Positions 8,556 through 16,500 of a stretch of 33,104 bases of DNA are shown here, piece after piece. The translations under genes and the position numbers were made by a program. The notes beneath the pieces are model-generated. The model worked only from the letters and a program-made list of their open reading frames with translations, ran no database searches and was not told the origin of the DNA. Each line of letters starts with the position of its first letter. Position 1 is the stretch's first letter. Source of the DNA: Bradyrhizobium altum (GTDB lineage Bacteria > Pseudomonadota > Alphaproteobacteria > Rhizobiales > Xanthobacteraceae); contig NZ_JACMYP010000074.1 in the NCBI RefSeq assembly GCF_020889705.1, positions 1-33,104 of the forward strand, given 5' to 3'.

Positions 8556-9520
8556 TGTTGCAGGCCGCATCCGATCCGCTGATGAAAGTGGAAAACCTCG
8601 TCGTCGAATTTTCGGTGGGGGGCAAGACCATCCATGCCGTGTCCGATGTCAGCCTCGAAATCGCGCGCGGCGAGACGCTGGGGCTGGTCGGCGAATCCGG
8701 CTGCGGCAAGTCCACGCTCGGCCGCGCCGTGCTGCAATTGCGCCAGGCCGTGTCCGGCAAGGTGCTGTTCGACGGGCACGATCTCACCACCCTGAAGGGC
8801 GAGGCGCTGCGCAGGATGCGCCGGCGCGTGCAGCTGATCTTTCAGGACCCGATTGCATCGCTCAATCCGCGGCGGCGGATCGGCGACATCGTCGCCGAGC
8901 CGCTGGTGATCGCGGGCGTCAAGGATTTCGAGGAACGCCGGCGGCGCGTCAGCGAGGCGCTGTCGGCGGTCGGGCTCGACCCCGCGCTGGTGAGCGGGCG
9001 CCTGCCGCACGAATTCTCCGGCGGACAATGCCAGCGCATCTGCATCGCCCGCTCGCTGGTGCTCAATCCGGAATTCGTGATCTGCGACGAGCCGGTGTCC
9101 GCGCTCGACGTCTCGATCCGTGCGCAGATCCTCAATCTGCTGGAGGAGATGAAGGCACGTTACGGCCTGACGCTGCTGTTCATCGCCCACGACCTCGCGG
9201 TGGTGAAGGCGGTCTCGGATCGCGTCGCAGTGATGTATCTCGGCCGGCTCTGCGAGGTCGGTCCGTCGGAGCAGCTGTTTGCACGGCCGGCGCATCCTTA
9301 TACCGCGCTGCTCATCGAAGCGATTCCGGTGCCCGATCCGGATGTCCGGCCGACCCAGAGCGTGCCGGTCGGCGAGCCGCCGTCGCCGATCGCGCCGCCG
9401 TCGGGCTGTCGCTTCCGCACCCGCTGCCCGCGGGCTGATGCACGCTGTGCCAGCGAGGTGCCGGAACTGCGCGTGGTTGCGCCCGGCCAGTTCGCGGCTT
9501 GCCATCATCCGCTGATCTGA
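8552..9520 (+). CDS. ABC transporter ATP-binding protein, DppF/OppF type
   Basis: The 322-residue second ATPase of the importer starts at an ATG overlapping the previous stop codon (ATGA). Walker A GESGCGKST is at 47-55, FQDPIASLNP near 97-106 contains the Q-loop, the signature FSGGQCQR is at 155-162 and Walker B ends FVICDE near 180. The C-terminal CRFRTRCPRADARC block is the oligopeptide-transporter tail. This is the last gene of the operon. A 142-base gap with no clear terminator separates it from the alcohol dehydrogenase gene, so some read-through is possible. Confidence 0.93.
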   Translation: MMLQAASDPLMKVENLVVEFSVGGKTIHAVSDVSLEIARGETLGLVGESGCGKSTLGRAVLQLRQAVSGKVLFDGHDLTTLKGEALRRMRRRVQLIFQDPIASLNPRRRIGDIVAEPLVIAGVKDFEERRRRVSEALSAVGLDPALVSGRLPHEFSGGQCQRICIARSLVLNPEFVICDEPVSALDVSIRAQILNLLEEMKARYGLTLLFIAHDLAVVKAVSDRVAVMYLGRLCEVGPSEQLFARPAHPYTALLIEAIPVPDPDVRPTQSVPVGEPPSPIAPPSGCRFRTRCPRADARCASEVPELRVVAPGQFAACHHPLI

Positions 9521-9662
9521 ATAGTCACGCCTCTGAATTGTGGCGCGTTGGCCCTCAAGCGAGCTGCATGGCGGCTTGCTCGAAAATGGGGTCTTGAGCG
9601 TTTGTTCCGGGCGGGCAGGCGTGGCAAGGTCCGCCTCAAGAACGAGTTTCGGGAGAACAACG

Positions 9663-10733
9663 ATGAAGAGTTTCCAGGTCGTCGATTTCAACGCCCCCTT
9701 GAAAGAGGTCGATCAGCCGACGCCGCAGCCGTCGGGCACGCAGGTGCTGATCAAGGTCAAGGCCGCCGGCGTCTGCCACAGCGACCTGCATATCTGGGAG
9801 GGCGGTTATGATCTTGGCCATGGCCGCAAGCCGCTGTCGCTGAAGGACCGCGGCGTCTCGCTGCCGCGCACGATGGGCCATGAGACGGTCGGCGAGATCA
9901 TCGCCTTCGGGCCGGATGTGAAGGACGCCGACAAGGGCGGCCTCAAGGTCGGCGATGTCACGCTGGCCTATCCGTGGCTCGGCTGCGGCAAATGCCCGAC
10001 CTGCCTCGGCGGCGACGAGAACATGTGCGCGATCAAGCCGAATGCGCTCGGCGTCTACTGCGACGGCGGCTACGCCGATCACATGACGGTGCCGCATCCG
10101 AAGTATCTGCTCAACCTCGACGGGCTCGATCCGGTCACGGCCGCGCCTTACGCTTGTTCGGGCGTCACGACCTACAGCGCGCTGAAGAAGGTCGAGAAGG
10201 ATCTCGACACGCCGATCGTGATCTTCGGCGCCGGCGGGCTCGGCCTGATGGCGCTCTCGCTGTTGAAGGCGATGGGCGGCAAGGGCGCGATCGTGGTCGA
10301 TATCGACGCCAGGAAGCGCGAGGCGGCCGAGGCCGCCGGTGCACTGGCGACCGTAGACGGCAAGGCGCCCGACGCGCTGGAGCAGCTCATCAAGAAGGCC
10401 GGTCAGCCGATCCGCGCCGCGATCGACCTGGTCGGCAATGCCCAGACTTCGCAACTCGGCTTCGACTGCCTGACCAAGGGCGGCAAGCTTGTGATCGTCG
10501 GCCTGTTCGGCGGTGGCGCGACCTGGGCGCTGCCGCTGATCCCGATCAAAGCGGTCACCATCCAGGGCAGTTATGTCGGCAATCTGCGCGAGACGCAGGA
10601 GCTGCTCGACCTCGTCCGGACCAAGAAGATCCCGGCGATCCCGGTTACGCCGATGCCGCTGGCAAAGGCGAACGAGGCGCTGACCAATCTGCAGAAGGGC
10701 CAGCTGGTCGGCCGCGCCGTGCTGACGCCGTAG
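9663..10733 (+). CDS. zinc-dependent alcohol dehydrogenase (MDR superfamily)
   Basis: The start chosen at 9663 gives 356 residues beginning MKSFQVVDFNAPL; a longer upstream extension in the same frame lacks MDR features. Catalytic zinc ligands fit C38 (GVCHSD), H73 (MGHE) and C165. The structural zinc lobe has four cysteines at C108, C111, C114 and C122 (GCGKCPTC...MC). The Rossmann motif is GAGGLG at 189-194. The acidic end VDID near 219 favours NAD over NADP. It oxidises an alcohol or reduces an aldehyde or ketone, but the substrate cannot be assigned. An insertion GGYDLGHGRKPLSLKDRG after the catalytic region is slightly longer than in common AdhP enzymes. Confidence 0.88.
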   Translation: MKSFQVVDFNAPLKEVDQPTPQPSGTQVLIKVKAAGVCHSDLHIWEGGYDLGHGRKPLSLKDRGVSLPRTMGHETVGEIIAFGPDVKDADKGGLKVGDVTLAYPWLGCGKCPTCLGGDENMCAIKPNALGVYCDGGYADHMTVPHPKYLLNLDGLDPVTAAPYACSGVTTYSALKKVEKDLDTPIVIFGAGGLGLMALSLLKAMGGKGAIVVDIDARKREAAEAAGALATVDGKAPDALEQLIKKAGQPIRAAIDLVGNAQTSQLGFDCLTKGGKLVIVGLFGGGATWALPLIPIKAVTIQGSYVGNLRETQELLDLVRTKKIPAIPVTPMPLAKANEALTNLQKGQLVGRAVLTP

Positions 10734-10743
10734 ACCAGTCACG

Positions 10744-10824
10744 GTCATTCCGGGATGGTGCGCCAGCACCAGACCCGGATTCTCGAGATTCCGGGTTCGA
10801 TGCTGCGCATCGCCCCGGAATGAC
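10744..10824. repeat. cloverleaf-like intergenic palindromic repeat
   Basis: The outer arms GTCATTCCGGG (10744-10754) and CCCGGAATGAC (10814-10824) are exact complements. Between them are three further dyads: GGTGC/GCACC, CCCGGA/TCCGGG around a CTCGAG centre, and GATGC/GCATC. The whole could fold as a three-armed structure. I recognise it as a common Bradyrhizobium intergenic repeat. The GGTTCGA in it mimics a tRNA T-loop, but there is no tRNA here. Confidence 0.8.
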
Positions 10825-10845
10825 GATCATCTTTCGGGAGTCCCC

Positions 10846-11928
10846 ATGTCCGCCAACGACGCACTCCACATCGCAGTTCTCGGTGGCGATGGCATCGGTC
10901 CCGAGGTGATGGCGCCGGCGCTCGAAGTGCTGCGCAGGATCGAGGCCTCGTCCGGCCTCAAATTCCGCTTCACCGAGGCGCCGGCCGGCGCTGGCCATTA
11001 CAAGGAGACCGGCAAGTCGATGCCGGAGAGCACGGTCCGGCTGTGCGAGGAGGCCGACGCGATCCTGCTCGGGGCCTGCGGCCTGCCGTCGGTGCGCTAC
11101 CCCGACAACACCGAGATCGCGCCGCAGATCGAATTGCGGATGATCTTCGATCTCTATGCCGGCGTGCGGCCCGCGCGGTTGATCCCGGGCGTGCCGAGCA
11201 CGATCGTCGGCGCTGATCAGAAGGGCATCGACCTCGTCGTGATCAGGGAATCGACCGAAGGCCTGTTCGCCTCGATGGGCAAAGGCGTCGTCACCGACAG
11301 CGAGGCGCGCGAGACCATGGTGATCACGCGCCGGACTTCCGAGCGGCTGTTCGAGTTCTCGTTCCGGCTTGCCGAACGCCGCAAGGCGCGCGGCCGCGTC
11401 GGCGGCGGGCTGACCTGCGTCGACAAGGCGAACGTGCTCAAGGCGTTCGCGTTCTTCCGCAGCATCTTCGACGAGACCGCGCAGCGTCATCCCGACGTCA
11501 GGGCTGACCATCTCTACATCGACGCGACGGCGGCTGCGCTGGTGAAGCGCCCCTGGGACTTCGACGTCATGGTGACCGAGAACATGTTCGGCGACATCCT
11601 GTCCGACCTCACCGCAGGCTTGATCGGCGGCATGGGCATGGCGCCGTCGGCTGACATCGGCGACCGCTACGCGGTGTTTCAGCCGTGTCACGGCACGGCG
11701 CCCGACATCATGGGGCAGGGCAAGGCCAACCCGACTGCGATGATCCTGTCGGCTGCGATGATGCTGGACTGGCTCGCCGACAAGCACTCTCTCGAGCGCG
11801 CTGCGGAAGCTGCCGAAAGCATCGAGCGGGCCGTCGACAAGGTCTATGCCGGCGGCATCAAGCCGTTCGAATTTGGCGGCAGCAACGGTACCGCTGATGT
11901 CGCGAAGGCCGTGCTGGCGGCGCTTTGA
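10846..11928 (+). CDS. isocitrate/isopropylmalate dehydrogenase family protein
   Basis: The 360-residue protein belongs to the beta-decarboxylating dehydrogenases, NAD(P)- and metal-dependent enzymes acting on (2R,3S)-2-hydroxy acids such as isopropylmalate, isocitrate, malate or tartrate. Visible motifs are GGDGIGPEV at 13-21, the substrate loop IELRMIFDLYAGVRPARL near 95-112, RESTEGLF at 134-141, the lysine in VDKANVLK, the metal aspartates in NMFGDILSDL, and HGTAPDIMGQGKANP. The loop differs from the LeuB consensus, so tartrate/D-malate-type or another substrate is as likely as isopropylmalate. It follows the repeat at 10744-10824 and ends 52 bases from the convergent GNAT-like gene. Confidence 0.87.
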   Translation: MSANDALHIAVLGGDGIGPEVMAPALEVLRRIEASSGLKFRFTEAPAGAGHYKETGKSMPESTVRLCEEADAILLGACGLPSVRYPDNTEIAPQIELRMIFDLYAGVRPARLIPGVPSTIVGADQKGIDLVVIRESTEGLFASMGKGVVTDSEARETMVITRRTSERLFEFSFRLAERRKARGRVGGGLTCVDKANVLKAFAFFRSIFDETAQRHPDVRADHLYIDATAAALVKRPWDFDVMVTENMFGDILSDLTAGLIGGMGMAPSADIGDRYAVFQPCHGTAPDIMGQGKANPTAMILSAAMMLDWLADKHSLERAAEAAESIERAVDKVYAGGIKPFEFGGSNGTADVAKAVLAAL

Positions 11929-11980
11929 CGGCGACGAGACCGAGCCTGCCTCGTTCCGCCGCGCTGGATGACCGGAGCCG

Positions 11981-13228
11981 TTACGGCAGCAGCGTTGCGT
12001 CGCCGTCGAACGGGCCGGCGTACCAGGCGCTCTCGTCTTCGAGGGCGCGAGCCAGGCCCTCGTCCGTCGTCTTGTAGACGAGCGGATCGGTCGGGTAAGT
12101 CCTGACGTAGGGATTCCATCTCATCAGGATCTGCCGGATATGTCCGGGCACGCCGACCAGCTCGAAGAGATGACCGCCCGAAGCGACCGCGTTCGCATAG
12201 GCCGCCTCGAGCAGCGCCTCGGTCACGTCTGTGTCATCCTGCTCAACCAGGATGTCGGCGAGCATCGACCGTCGCAAACCTGTCTGGCGGTCGACCGCAT
12301 GCAGCACGACGGCATACCCCGCCAAGCGCTGGAATCGATGGCAGCAAAGCACGGCAACCGTCGAAGAGCTCCCAGGGAGCGTGAAGTGCCACCTGAGAGA
12401 GGCGGGACTTCGGTCGGCCAGCAACCGACGGGCCTCGCCCAATTTGCGTCGCCACAGCGCTTCGAATTCGTCCCCGATGTCCTTCACATCGATTTCCGTT
12501 ACTTTGCTGGTCAGACGGCCCCGTGGTCCGCGGCGGAGCGAATCCAAACGCATGGCCGACGAGGCAAGGAAAGCTCCGACAGACTCCATTCCGCTCCCGA
12601 CGTCGAACTTCGCTGCGAGCACCCGCGCGAACTGACGGACATCCAGGATCCAGAACAAGATCTTGTCGTAGTCGGGGTCAGGCAACGACCTCGCATGAAG
12701 GGCCTTTGATTGATTGACCACCGATGCTGTCGAGTGCGTGATGACAAGGAGATCGATATCTCGCTGCCGAAAGAACGAAGCCAGCAGGCCGATGCAACGC
12801 GTGCGGTACGCCGGCTCGATCACGAGGCCAGCTGCTGTCGCTGCGAATATCGTTCGGCTTTCGAGCTGGTAGAGCACGGGAATGTTTCCCTGGTACCCGA
12901 CAATTCCCTGCGCGGTCTCCAACACCCACCCCATGCTGGGCTGCGATTTGGCGGCGGCCATCGCGGGATTTTGTCGCCAGAGCCGATCCCAGTTCTCCGG
13001 GCTGTCTTTCGCAAGTCCCCCGCGTTCCTTTAGCTTCGCGACGCTTTCGAAATCCGCGAACCGGACCTCCCGCTGCTTCGCCGGCGCCAACGCGATTCCG
13101 GAGAGCGGCGCCGCTTCGGCTGGAGCGGACGCAGGACGGCGCCGGCTCTTCAGGAGTCGGAGCAGGATATCGGCGACGTGATACTTGGAGCGTGCCTGAA
13201 TTTGCGCCGGCGCACGGGTCACCGCCAT
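11981..13228 (-). CDS. GNAT-fold acyltransferase-like protein, probably two GNAT units
   Basis: The start is placed at the ATG at 13228, preceded by GGGAGG, giving 415 residues; a frame extension upstream overlaps the carrier-protein gene. After a basic N-terminal stretch, residues about 70-200 read like a GNAT domain: WDRLWRQNP, GWVLETAQGIVGYQGNIPV, then a beta-strand and LVIEPAYRTRCIGLLASFF, the usual position of the acyl-CoA loop. A second similar half follows (LRWHFTLPGSSSTVAVLCC...GYAVVLHAV...LADILVEQDD). The canonical Q/RxxGxG/A acyl-CoA signature is not clear, so activity is uncertain. It is the last gene of the four-gene minus-strand operon and might acylate the product, or a carrier-bound intermediate. 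Confidence 0.65.
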   Translation of the reverse strand: MAVTRAPAQIQARSKYHVADILLRLLKSRRRPASAPAEAAPLSGIALAPAKQREVRFADFESVAKLKERGGLAKDSPENWDRLWRQNPAMAAAKSQPSMGWVLETAQGIVGYQGNIPVLYQLESRTIFAATAAGLVIEPAYRTRCIGLLASFFRQRDIDLLVITHSTASVVNQSKALHARSLPDPDYDKILFWILDVRQFARVLAAKFDVGSGMESVGAFLASSAMRLDSLRRGPRGRLTSKVTEIDVKDIGDEFEALWRRKLGEARRLLADRSPASLRWHFTLPGSSSTVAVLCCHRFQRLAGYAVVLHAVDRQTGLRRSMLADILVEQDDTDVTEALLEAAYANAVASGGHLFELVGVPGHIRQILMRWNPYVRTYPTDPLVYKTTDEGLARALEDESAWYAGPFDGDATLLP

Positions 13229-13238
13229 CAATCCCTCC

Positions 13239-13556
13239 CTAGCCGAATGGCGGCCACGACCCAGTGGCCCCATTTCGCCACCGAGCCTGCGTCAATTGCT
13301 CGGACACAAACAGGCACAGTGGACCGATCAGCGTCATCTGTTCGGGATCGAGGTTCTCGAAATCGATCTCCCCGTCGAAGTGCTCGCCCGCCGCCATCAT
13401 CATCTCGACGAAGGCCAGCGAATCGAGCGCCCCCGACAGCAGCAGGTCGTAGTCGTCGGGGAGATCGCGTAACGGACGTCGTCCGCGGTCCTGGAGCTTC
13501 CGGTTGAGGAAGGCTCCGAAGAACGCGCGGACGTCATCCGTGGTCGGACCGGTCAT
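13239..13556 (-). CDS. stand-alone acyl/peptidyl carrier protein
   Basis: The start at 13556 overlaps the stop of the adenylation gene (ATGA), giving 105 residues. The sequence LLSGALDSLAFVEMM contains the phosphopantetheine attachment motif, with Ser46 as the likely modified residue. The helix pattern around it and the following FDGEIDFENLD match small carrier proteins of the DltC/type II kind. The last 15 or so residues (ARWRNGATGSWPPFG) are an unusual Trp/Gly-rich tail. Translational overlap with the adenylation gene strongly suggests that the adenylated amino acid is loaded onto this protein. No phosphopantetheinyl transferase gene is in the window, so one encoded elsewhere must supply the cofactor. 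Confidence 0.85.
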   Translation of the reverse strand: MTGPTTDDVRAFFGAFLNRKLQDRGRRPLRDLPDDYDLLLSGALDSLAFVEMMMAAGEHFDGEIDFENLDPEQMTLIGPLCLFVSEQLTQARWRNGATGSWPPFG

Positions 13557-15160
13557 TGGCTGTCTCCCAAAACCGCCGGCATGGCCTTGCGGTCGTATTT
13601 TCCGTTGGCGTTGCGTGGCAACCGGTTGCGGACGTGCCATCGTCTCGGGACCATGTAGTCCGGCAGCCGGGCGGCGACCGCCGCGCGAAGCCGGTTGAGA
13701 TCAACCGGCCCGCCTTCGATGAGCACTTCGATGCCGCCATAGCCGCTCGACGTGACGGGCCAGCCGATCGCCACGACGCCGTCGACGCCCGAGGCCTCGC
13801 GCACCACGGCTTCGACCTCGCCGAGCTCCACCCTGTGGCCAAGGATCTTCACCTGCGAGTCCATGCGGCCGAGATGGGTCAGGGGGCCATCACCAGCGGG
13901 CCGGCGCACGCGGTCGCCGGTGCGGTAGAACATCTCCTGCCGTCCGGGCGGGACGACGAAGGCTGCGGCGGTCTTCTCGGGATCCTTCCAGTAGCCGAGC
14001 GACATCTGCGGACCGCTCATCAGCAGTTCGCCGTCCGCGCCCGGCCCGACCTCATTCAGGTGCTCGTCGACGACGAGCACGTCCATTCCCGGGAATGGCG
14101 CGCCGATCGGCACGATGCCCATCTCCGCTTCGAGTGGCGCCCGCTTCGGATCCCACCGGTAGCCGGCGCACGCGATGGTCAGCTCGGTCGGCCCGTAGAG
14201 GTTCTCCACGACGCTGTTCGGCGCGGCCATCGCCCAGGCCGCGACGCTAGCGACGGGCAGCGGCTCGCCGCAGAACAGGCTCAGCCTGAGCGAGGGAAAC
14301 CCTCCCGGCTTCAGCAGGCCGGACTGCTTCATCAGCGCGACCATCGAGGGCACGGAGAACCAGACCGTCAGCCCCTGGTCGCGGATGAACCGCCCAGGAT
14401 TGATCAGCGTCTTCTGCGAGGGGCAGCACACGCAGGCGCCGCGTTCCCACGCCACGAACATGTCGGATGCCGACAGGTCGAACGTCATGTCGAACGTCTG
14501 CGAGACAATGTCCAGCTCCGTGACGGCGAAGCGCTCCGCAGCATGGTCGACGTAGGCTGCGACGTTGCGGTGCGCGACCATTACTCCCTTCGGCACGCCG
14601 GTGCTGCCGGAGGTGAACAGCAGATAGGCGATCGCGTCCTCGCGCGCGTCCGGCTCGCGCCAGTCGGCGTACCCTTCGAGATCGGCAGCTCCGACGATGA
14701 TGTGCGAGGGCCACCGTTCGCGATAGGGGCGGGGATCCGTGAGACCGGGCGCGATCACGAGCCGCGGTTCGTCCACGTCCGCCATGAGCGCGTCCATTTG
14801 CGGCAAGGATTCCGCGTCGACGATGATCGATCGGCACTCCGAACGGACGAGCATCGACCTGGTGCGCTCGACCGGGAAGGTGCGGTTCAGCGGCACGTAG
14901 CCGTTTCCGGCCAGAAGCGATCCGAGCACGCCGGCGAACGCCGTCGCGCCGCGATGCGCGAATACGGCGGTGAGAGGTGTCGACGACCCTTCGCGATGCG
15001 CCTGGATGCAGGCTGCGATGCGGACGGCGACCTCGCGCAGCTCTCGATACGACAGCGACGTGCCCTGCGCGACGACGGCAGGACGGTCGGGAAACAGTTT
15101 CGCCGAGCGCAGGAAGCCCGTCCACAATCCCGGCCGTGATCCGTCCGCGCGCAACTCCAT
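13553..15160 (-). CDS. stand-alone amino-acid adenylation enzyme (NRPS A-domain type)
   Basis: The 535-residue AMP-forming ligase has all main adenylation core motifs: A3 YLLFTSGSTGVPKGV at 179-193, A5 YGPTE at 322-326, A7 YRTGD at 412-416, A8 GRMDSQVKILGHRVELGEVE at 431-450 and A10 NANGK with Lys521. It lacks condensation and thioesterase domains, so it acts in trans with the carrier protein encoded next to it. The substrate-pocket stretch QTFDMTFDLSASDMF (221-235) keeps the aspartate that binds the amino group (D224), which argues for an alpha-amino acid. That stretch is longer than the usual FDxSxxEMF, so the standard ten-residue code cannot be read safely by eye. No clear Shine-Dalgarno site precedes the ATG; a pentamer repeat occupies that position. 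Confidence 0.88.
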   Translation of the reverse strand: MELRADGSRPGLWTGFLRSAKLFPDRPAVVAQGTSLSYRELREVAVRIAACIQAHREGSSTPLTAVFAHRGATAFAGVLGSLLAGNGYVPLNRTFPVERTRSMLVRSECRSIIVDAESLPQMDALMADVDEPRLVIAPGLTDPRPYRERWPSHIIVGAADLEGYADWREPDAREDAIAYLLFTSGSTGVPKGVMVAHRNVAAYVDHAAERFAVTELDIVSQTFDMTFDLSASDMFVAWERGACVCCPSQKTLINPGRFIRDQGLTVWFSVPSMVALMKQSGLLKPGGFPSLRLSLFCGEPLPVASVAAWAMAAPNSVVENLYGPTELTIACAGYRWDPKRAPLEAEMGIVPIGAPFPGMDVLVVDEHLNEVGPGADGELLMSGPQMSLGYWKDPEKTAAAFVVPPGRQEMFYRTGDRVRRPAGDGPLTHLGRMDSQVKILGHRVELGEVEAVVREASGVDGVVAIGWPVTSSGYGGIEVLIEGGPVDLNRLRAAVAARLPDYMVPRRWHVRNRLPRNANGKYDRKAMPAVLGDSQ

Positions 15161-15169
15161 CGAACGATT

Positions 15170-15188
15170 GCCTAGCCTAGCCTAGCCT
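15170..15188. repeat. short tandem pentamer repeat, three CCTAG units
   Basis: Three CCTAG units plus a partial fourth lie in the 21-base gap between the monooxygenase stop codon and the adenylation start codon, overlapping the stop. Because CTAG is palindromic and the period is five, TAG occurs in all three frames on both strands. On the minus strand the repeat occupies the place where a ribosome-binding site would be expected. Confidence 0.8.
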
Positions 15189-16249
15189 GCGAGGCCCTGA
15201 CGCGCCGGATCGCGAAGCGCTGACGACTTCAGACGCCGGGCCTTCGTCAGCGCCTGTCCGAAGACCTCGCCCGTATGGACCAGTTCCTCGCGGGTGGGTG
15301 GAATGTCCAGGATGAACGTCCCGTAGCCGGCCGCGGCGTAGCGCGCGAGTTCGTCGGAGACGACCCCGTAGTCGCCGACCAAATACGGGCAGAAGGTCTT
15401 GTAGTTTTCGAACGGCACCAGCCAATAGGGCGTGTCCTGGGCGGCCGTCTCGGCTGCGAGATCGGACATCTGCTTGTGCCACGCCGAATCCGAGACTTTC
15501 ATGGCCAGCTTGTGCGCCAGTTGCCCCTTCTTGTCGGTCGGGAAGCGTTCGTGCGCGACGCGCCAGGCCTCTTCGGCGTCCGCACGGGCGATGATGCCGA
15601 CGCGCACGCCCGAGCCGACGCAGTCATCGTCGGCCTGCCCGTACTCTGCGGCCGGCTTGGGATACTTCACCGGCGTCGCGCCCAGCGCCTTGGCGGCCGC
15701 GAGCCCCGCTTCCGAGGAGCCCGACACGAATATGCCGGGCAGCAATTCCCGCGGCAGTGCGGGCGTCATCCTCAGATTGCGGACGGCATGGAATTCGCCT
15801 TCGAGGGTCACCGGCTCGGCGTTCTCCAGCAGCAGCTTGATGATGCCGGTGTATTCGACGAGCCTCGCGTACCGCTTGTCGTGCGCCGTCGCATCGCCGA
15901 GCGCCGCAAGCTCGATCGTGTAGCCGCCCGCGACCATGTTCAGATAGAGCCGGCGTCCGTACATATGCGCGAACGAACTCACCATCTTGGCGACGCTGTA
16001 CGGGTGCATGTAGACCGGCTGCACCGCCACCAGCGGACAGAGCTCCCGGGTGCTCTGCAAGATGATTTGCGAGACGAGCCAGGGATCGACCAGGGAATTC
16101 TCCGTGTAGACCAGGATCCCCTTGCAGCCCGCCTCTTCGCTCCAGCGGGCGACGGCCTGCACCCGTTCGACATAGTCCGCCGCCTGCACCGCGCCGGATT
16201 GCGGGCACGTGCTGAAGACTTCGAACCGAATGTCGGAATAGGTATCCAT
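15182..16249 (-). CDS. LLM-class flavin-dependent monooxygenase (SsuD-like)
   Basis: The preferred start is the ATG at 16249, six bases after GGAGG; another ATG directly before it is possible, and a longer upstream extension looks non-coding. The 355-residue protein has the luciferase-like TIM-barrel pattern: FEVFSTCPQSG at the N-terminus, YTENSLVDPWL near 50, VAVQPVYMHPYSVAKMVSSF near 77, then LYLNMVAGGYTIELAALGD, very like alkanesulfonate monooxygenase SsuD. Next come HDKRYARLVEYTGIIK and the SGSSEAGLAAAKALG phosphate-binding region for FMN. Such enzymes use FMNH2 from a separate reductase; none is encoded nearby. As first gene of the operon with an adenylation enzyme and carrier protein, it may hydroxylate or oxidatively modify a tethered amino acid. 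Confidence 0.85.
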   Translation of the reverse strand: MDTYSDIRFEVFSTCPQSGAVQAADYVERVQAVARWSEEAGCKGILVYTENSLVDPWLVSQIILQSTRELCPLVAVQPVYMHPYSVAKMVSSFAHMYGRRLYLNMVAGGYTIELAALGDATAHDKRYARLVEYTGIIKLLLENAEPVTLEGEFHAVRNLRMTPALPRELLPGIFVSGSSEAGLAAAKALGATPVKYPKPAAEYGQADDDCVGSGVRVGIIARADAEEAWRVAHERFPTDKKGQLAHKLAMKVSDSAWHKQMSDLAAETAAQDTPYWLVPFENYKTFCPYLVGDYGVVSDELARYAAAGYGTFILDIPPTREELVHTGEVFGQALTKARRLKSSALRDPARQGLAG

Positions 16250-16252
16250 CAT

Positions 16253-16500
16253 CCACCTCCGTCCAAATGGCGTCGAAACGCCTTGGCTGGTGGAGAACCG
16301 GGGCATGGTAGCAGATGCGTTCGTGAGCTCCCCCGACGCAAAGGTGGTACTCCGTCAAGCGATGGGGCCGAATGCCCGGCCGACTATTCGGAGGCGGCGC
16401 ACTGCACTTTTGCGGACCTTGATTTCCGCGGCCTCTCTGCAACGATGCTGCGGCACCTGCTCGATTTTCCCTTGAGCGCGATCCGTCCAGGGGGTGTTGA
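16253..16500. promoter_or_regulatory. divergent promoter region of the biosynthetic locus
   Basis: These 248 bases separate the minus-strand operon from the plus-strand carbamoyltransferase gene and should hold both promoters. Two dyads are visible: GGCGT/ACGCC with a 4-base centre close to the monooxygenase start, and CCGAAT/ATTCGG with a 12-base spacer at 16368-16391. The carbamoyltransferase ATG is preceded by AGGGGG. I cannot assign sigma-70 boxes, and no lux-box or nod-box match is seen. Confidence 0.6.

Noticed and set aside
10790..10805. GGGTTCGA resembling a tRNA T-loop
   Set aside because: It lies inside the palindromic repeat at 10744-10824. No acceptor stem, D-arm or anticodon arm can be drawn around it.
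13556..15139. 527-codon open frame on the plus strand
   Set aside because: It is antisense to the adenylation gene, whose A3-A10 motifs are clear on the minus strand.
16253..16500. Possible lux-box or nod-box in the divergent promoter
   Set aside because: No match to a LuxR-type 18-20-base palindrome or to nod-box repeats; nod genes are absent, so the NodU-like protein alone does not make this a symbiosis locus.
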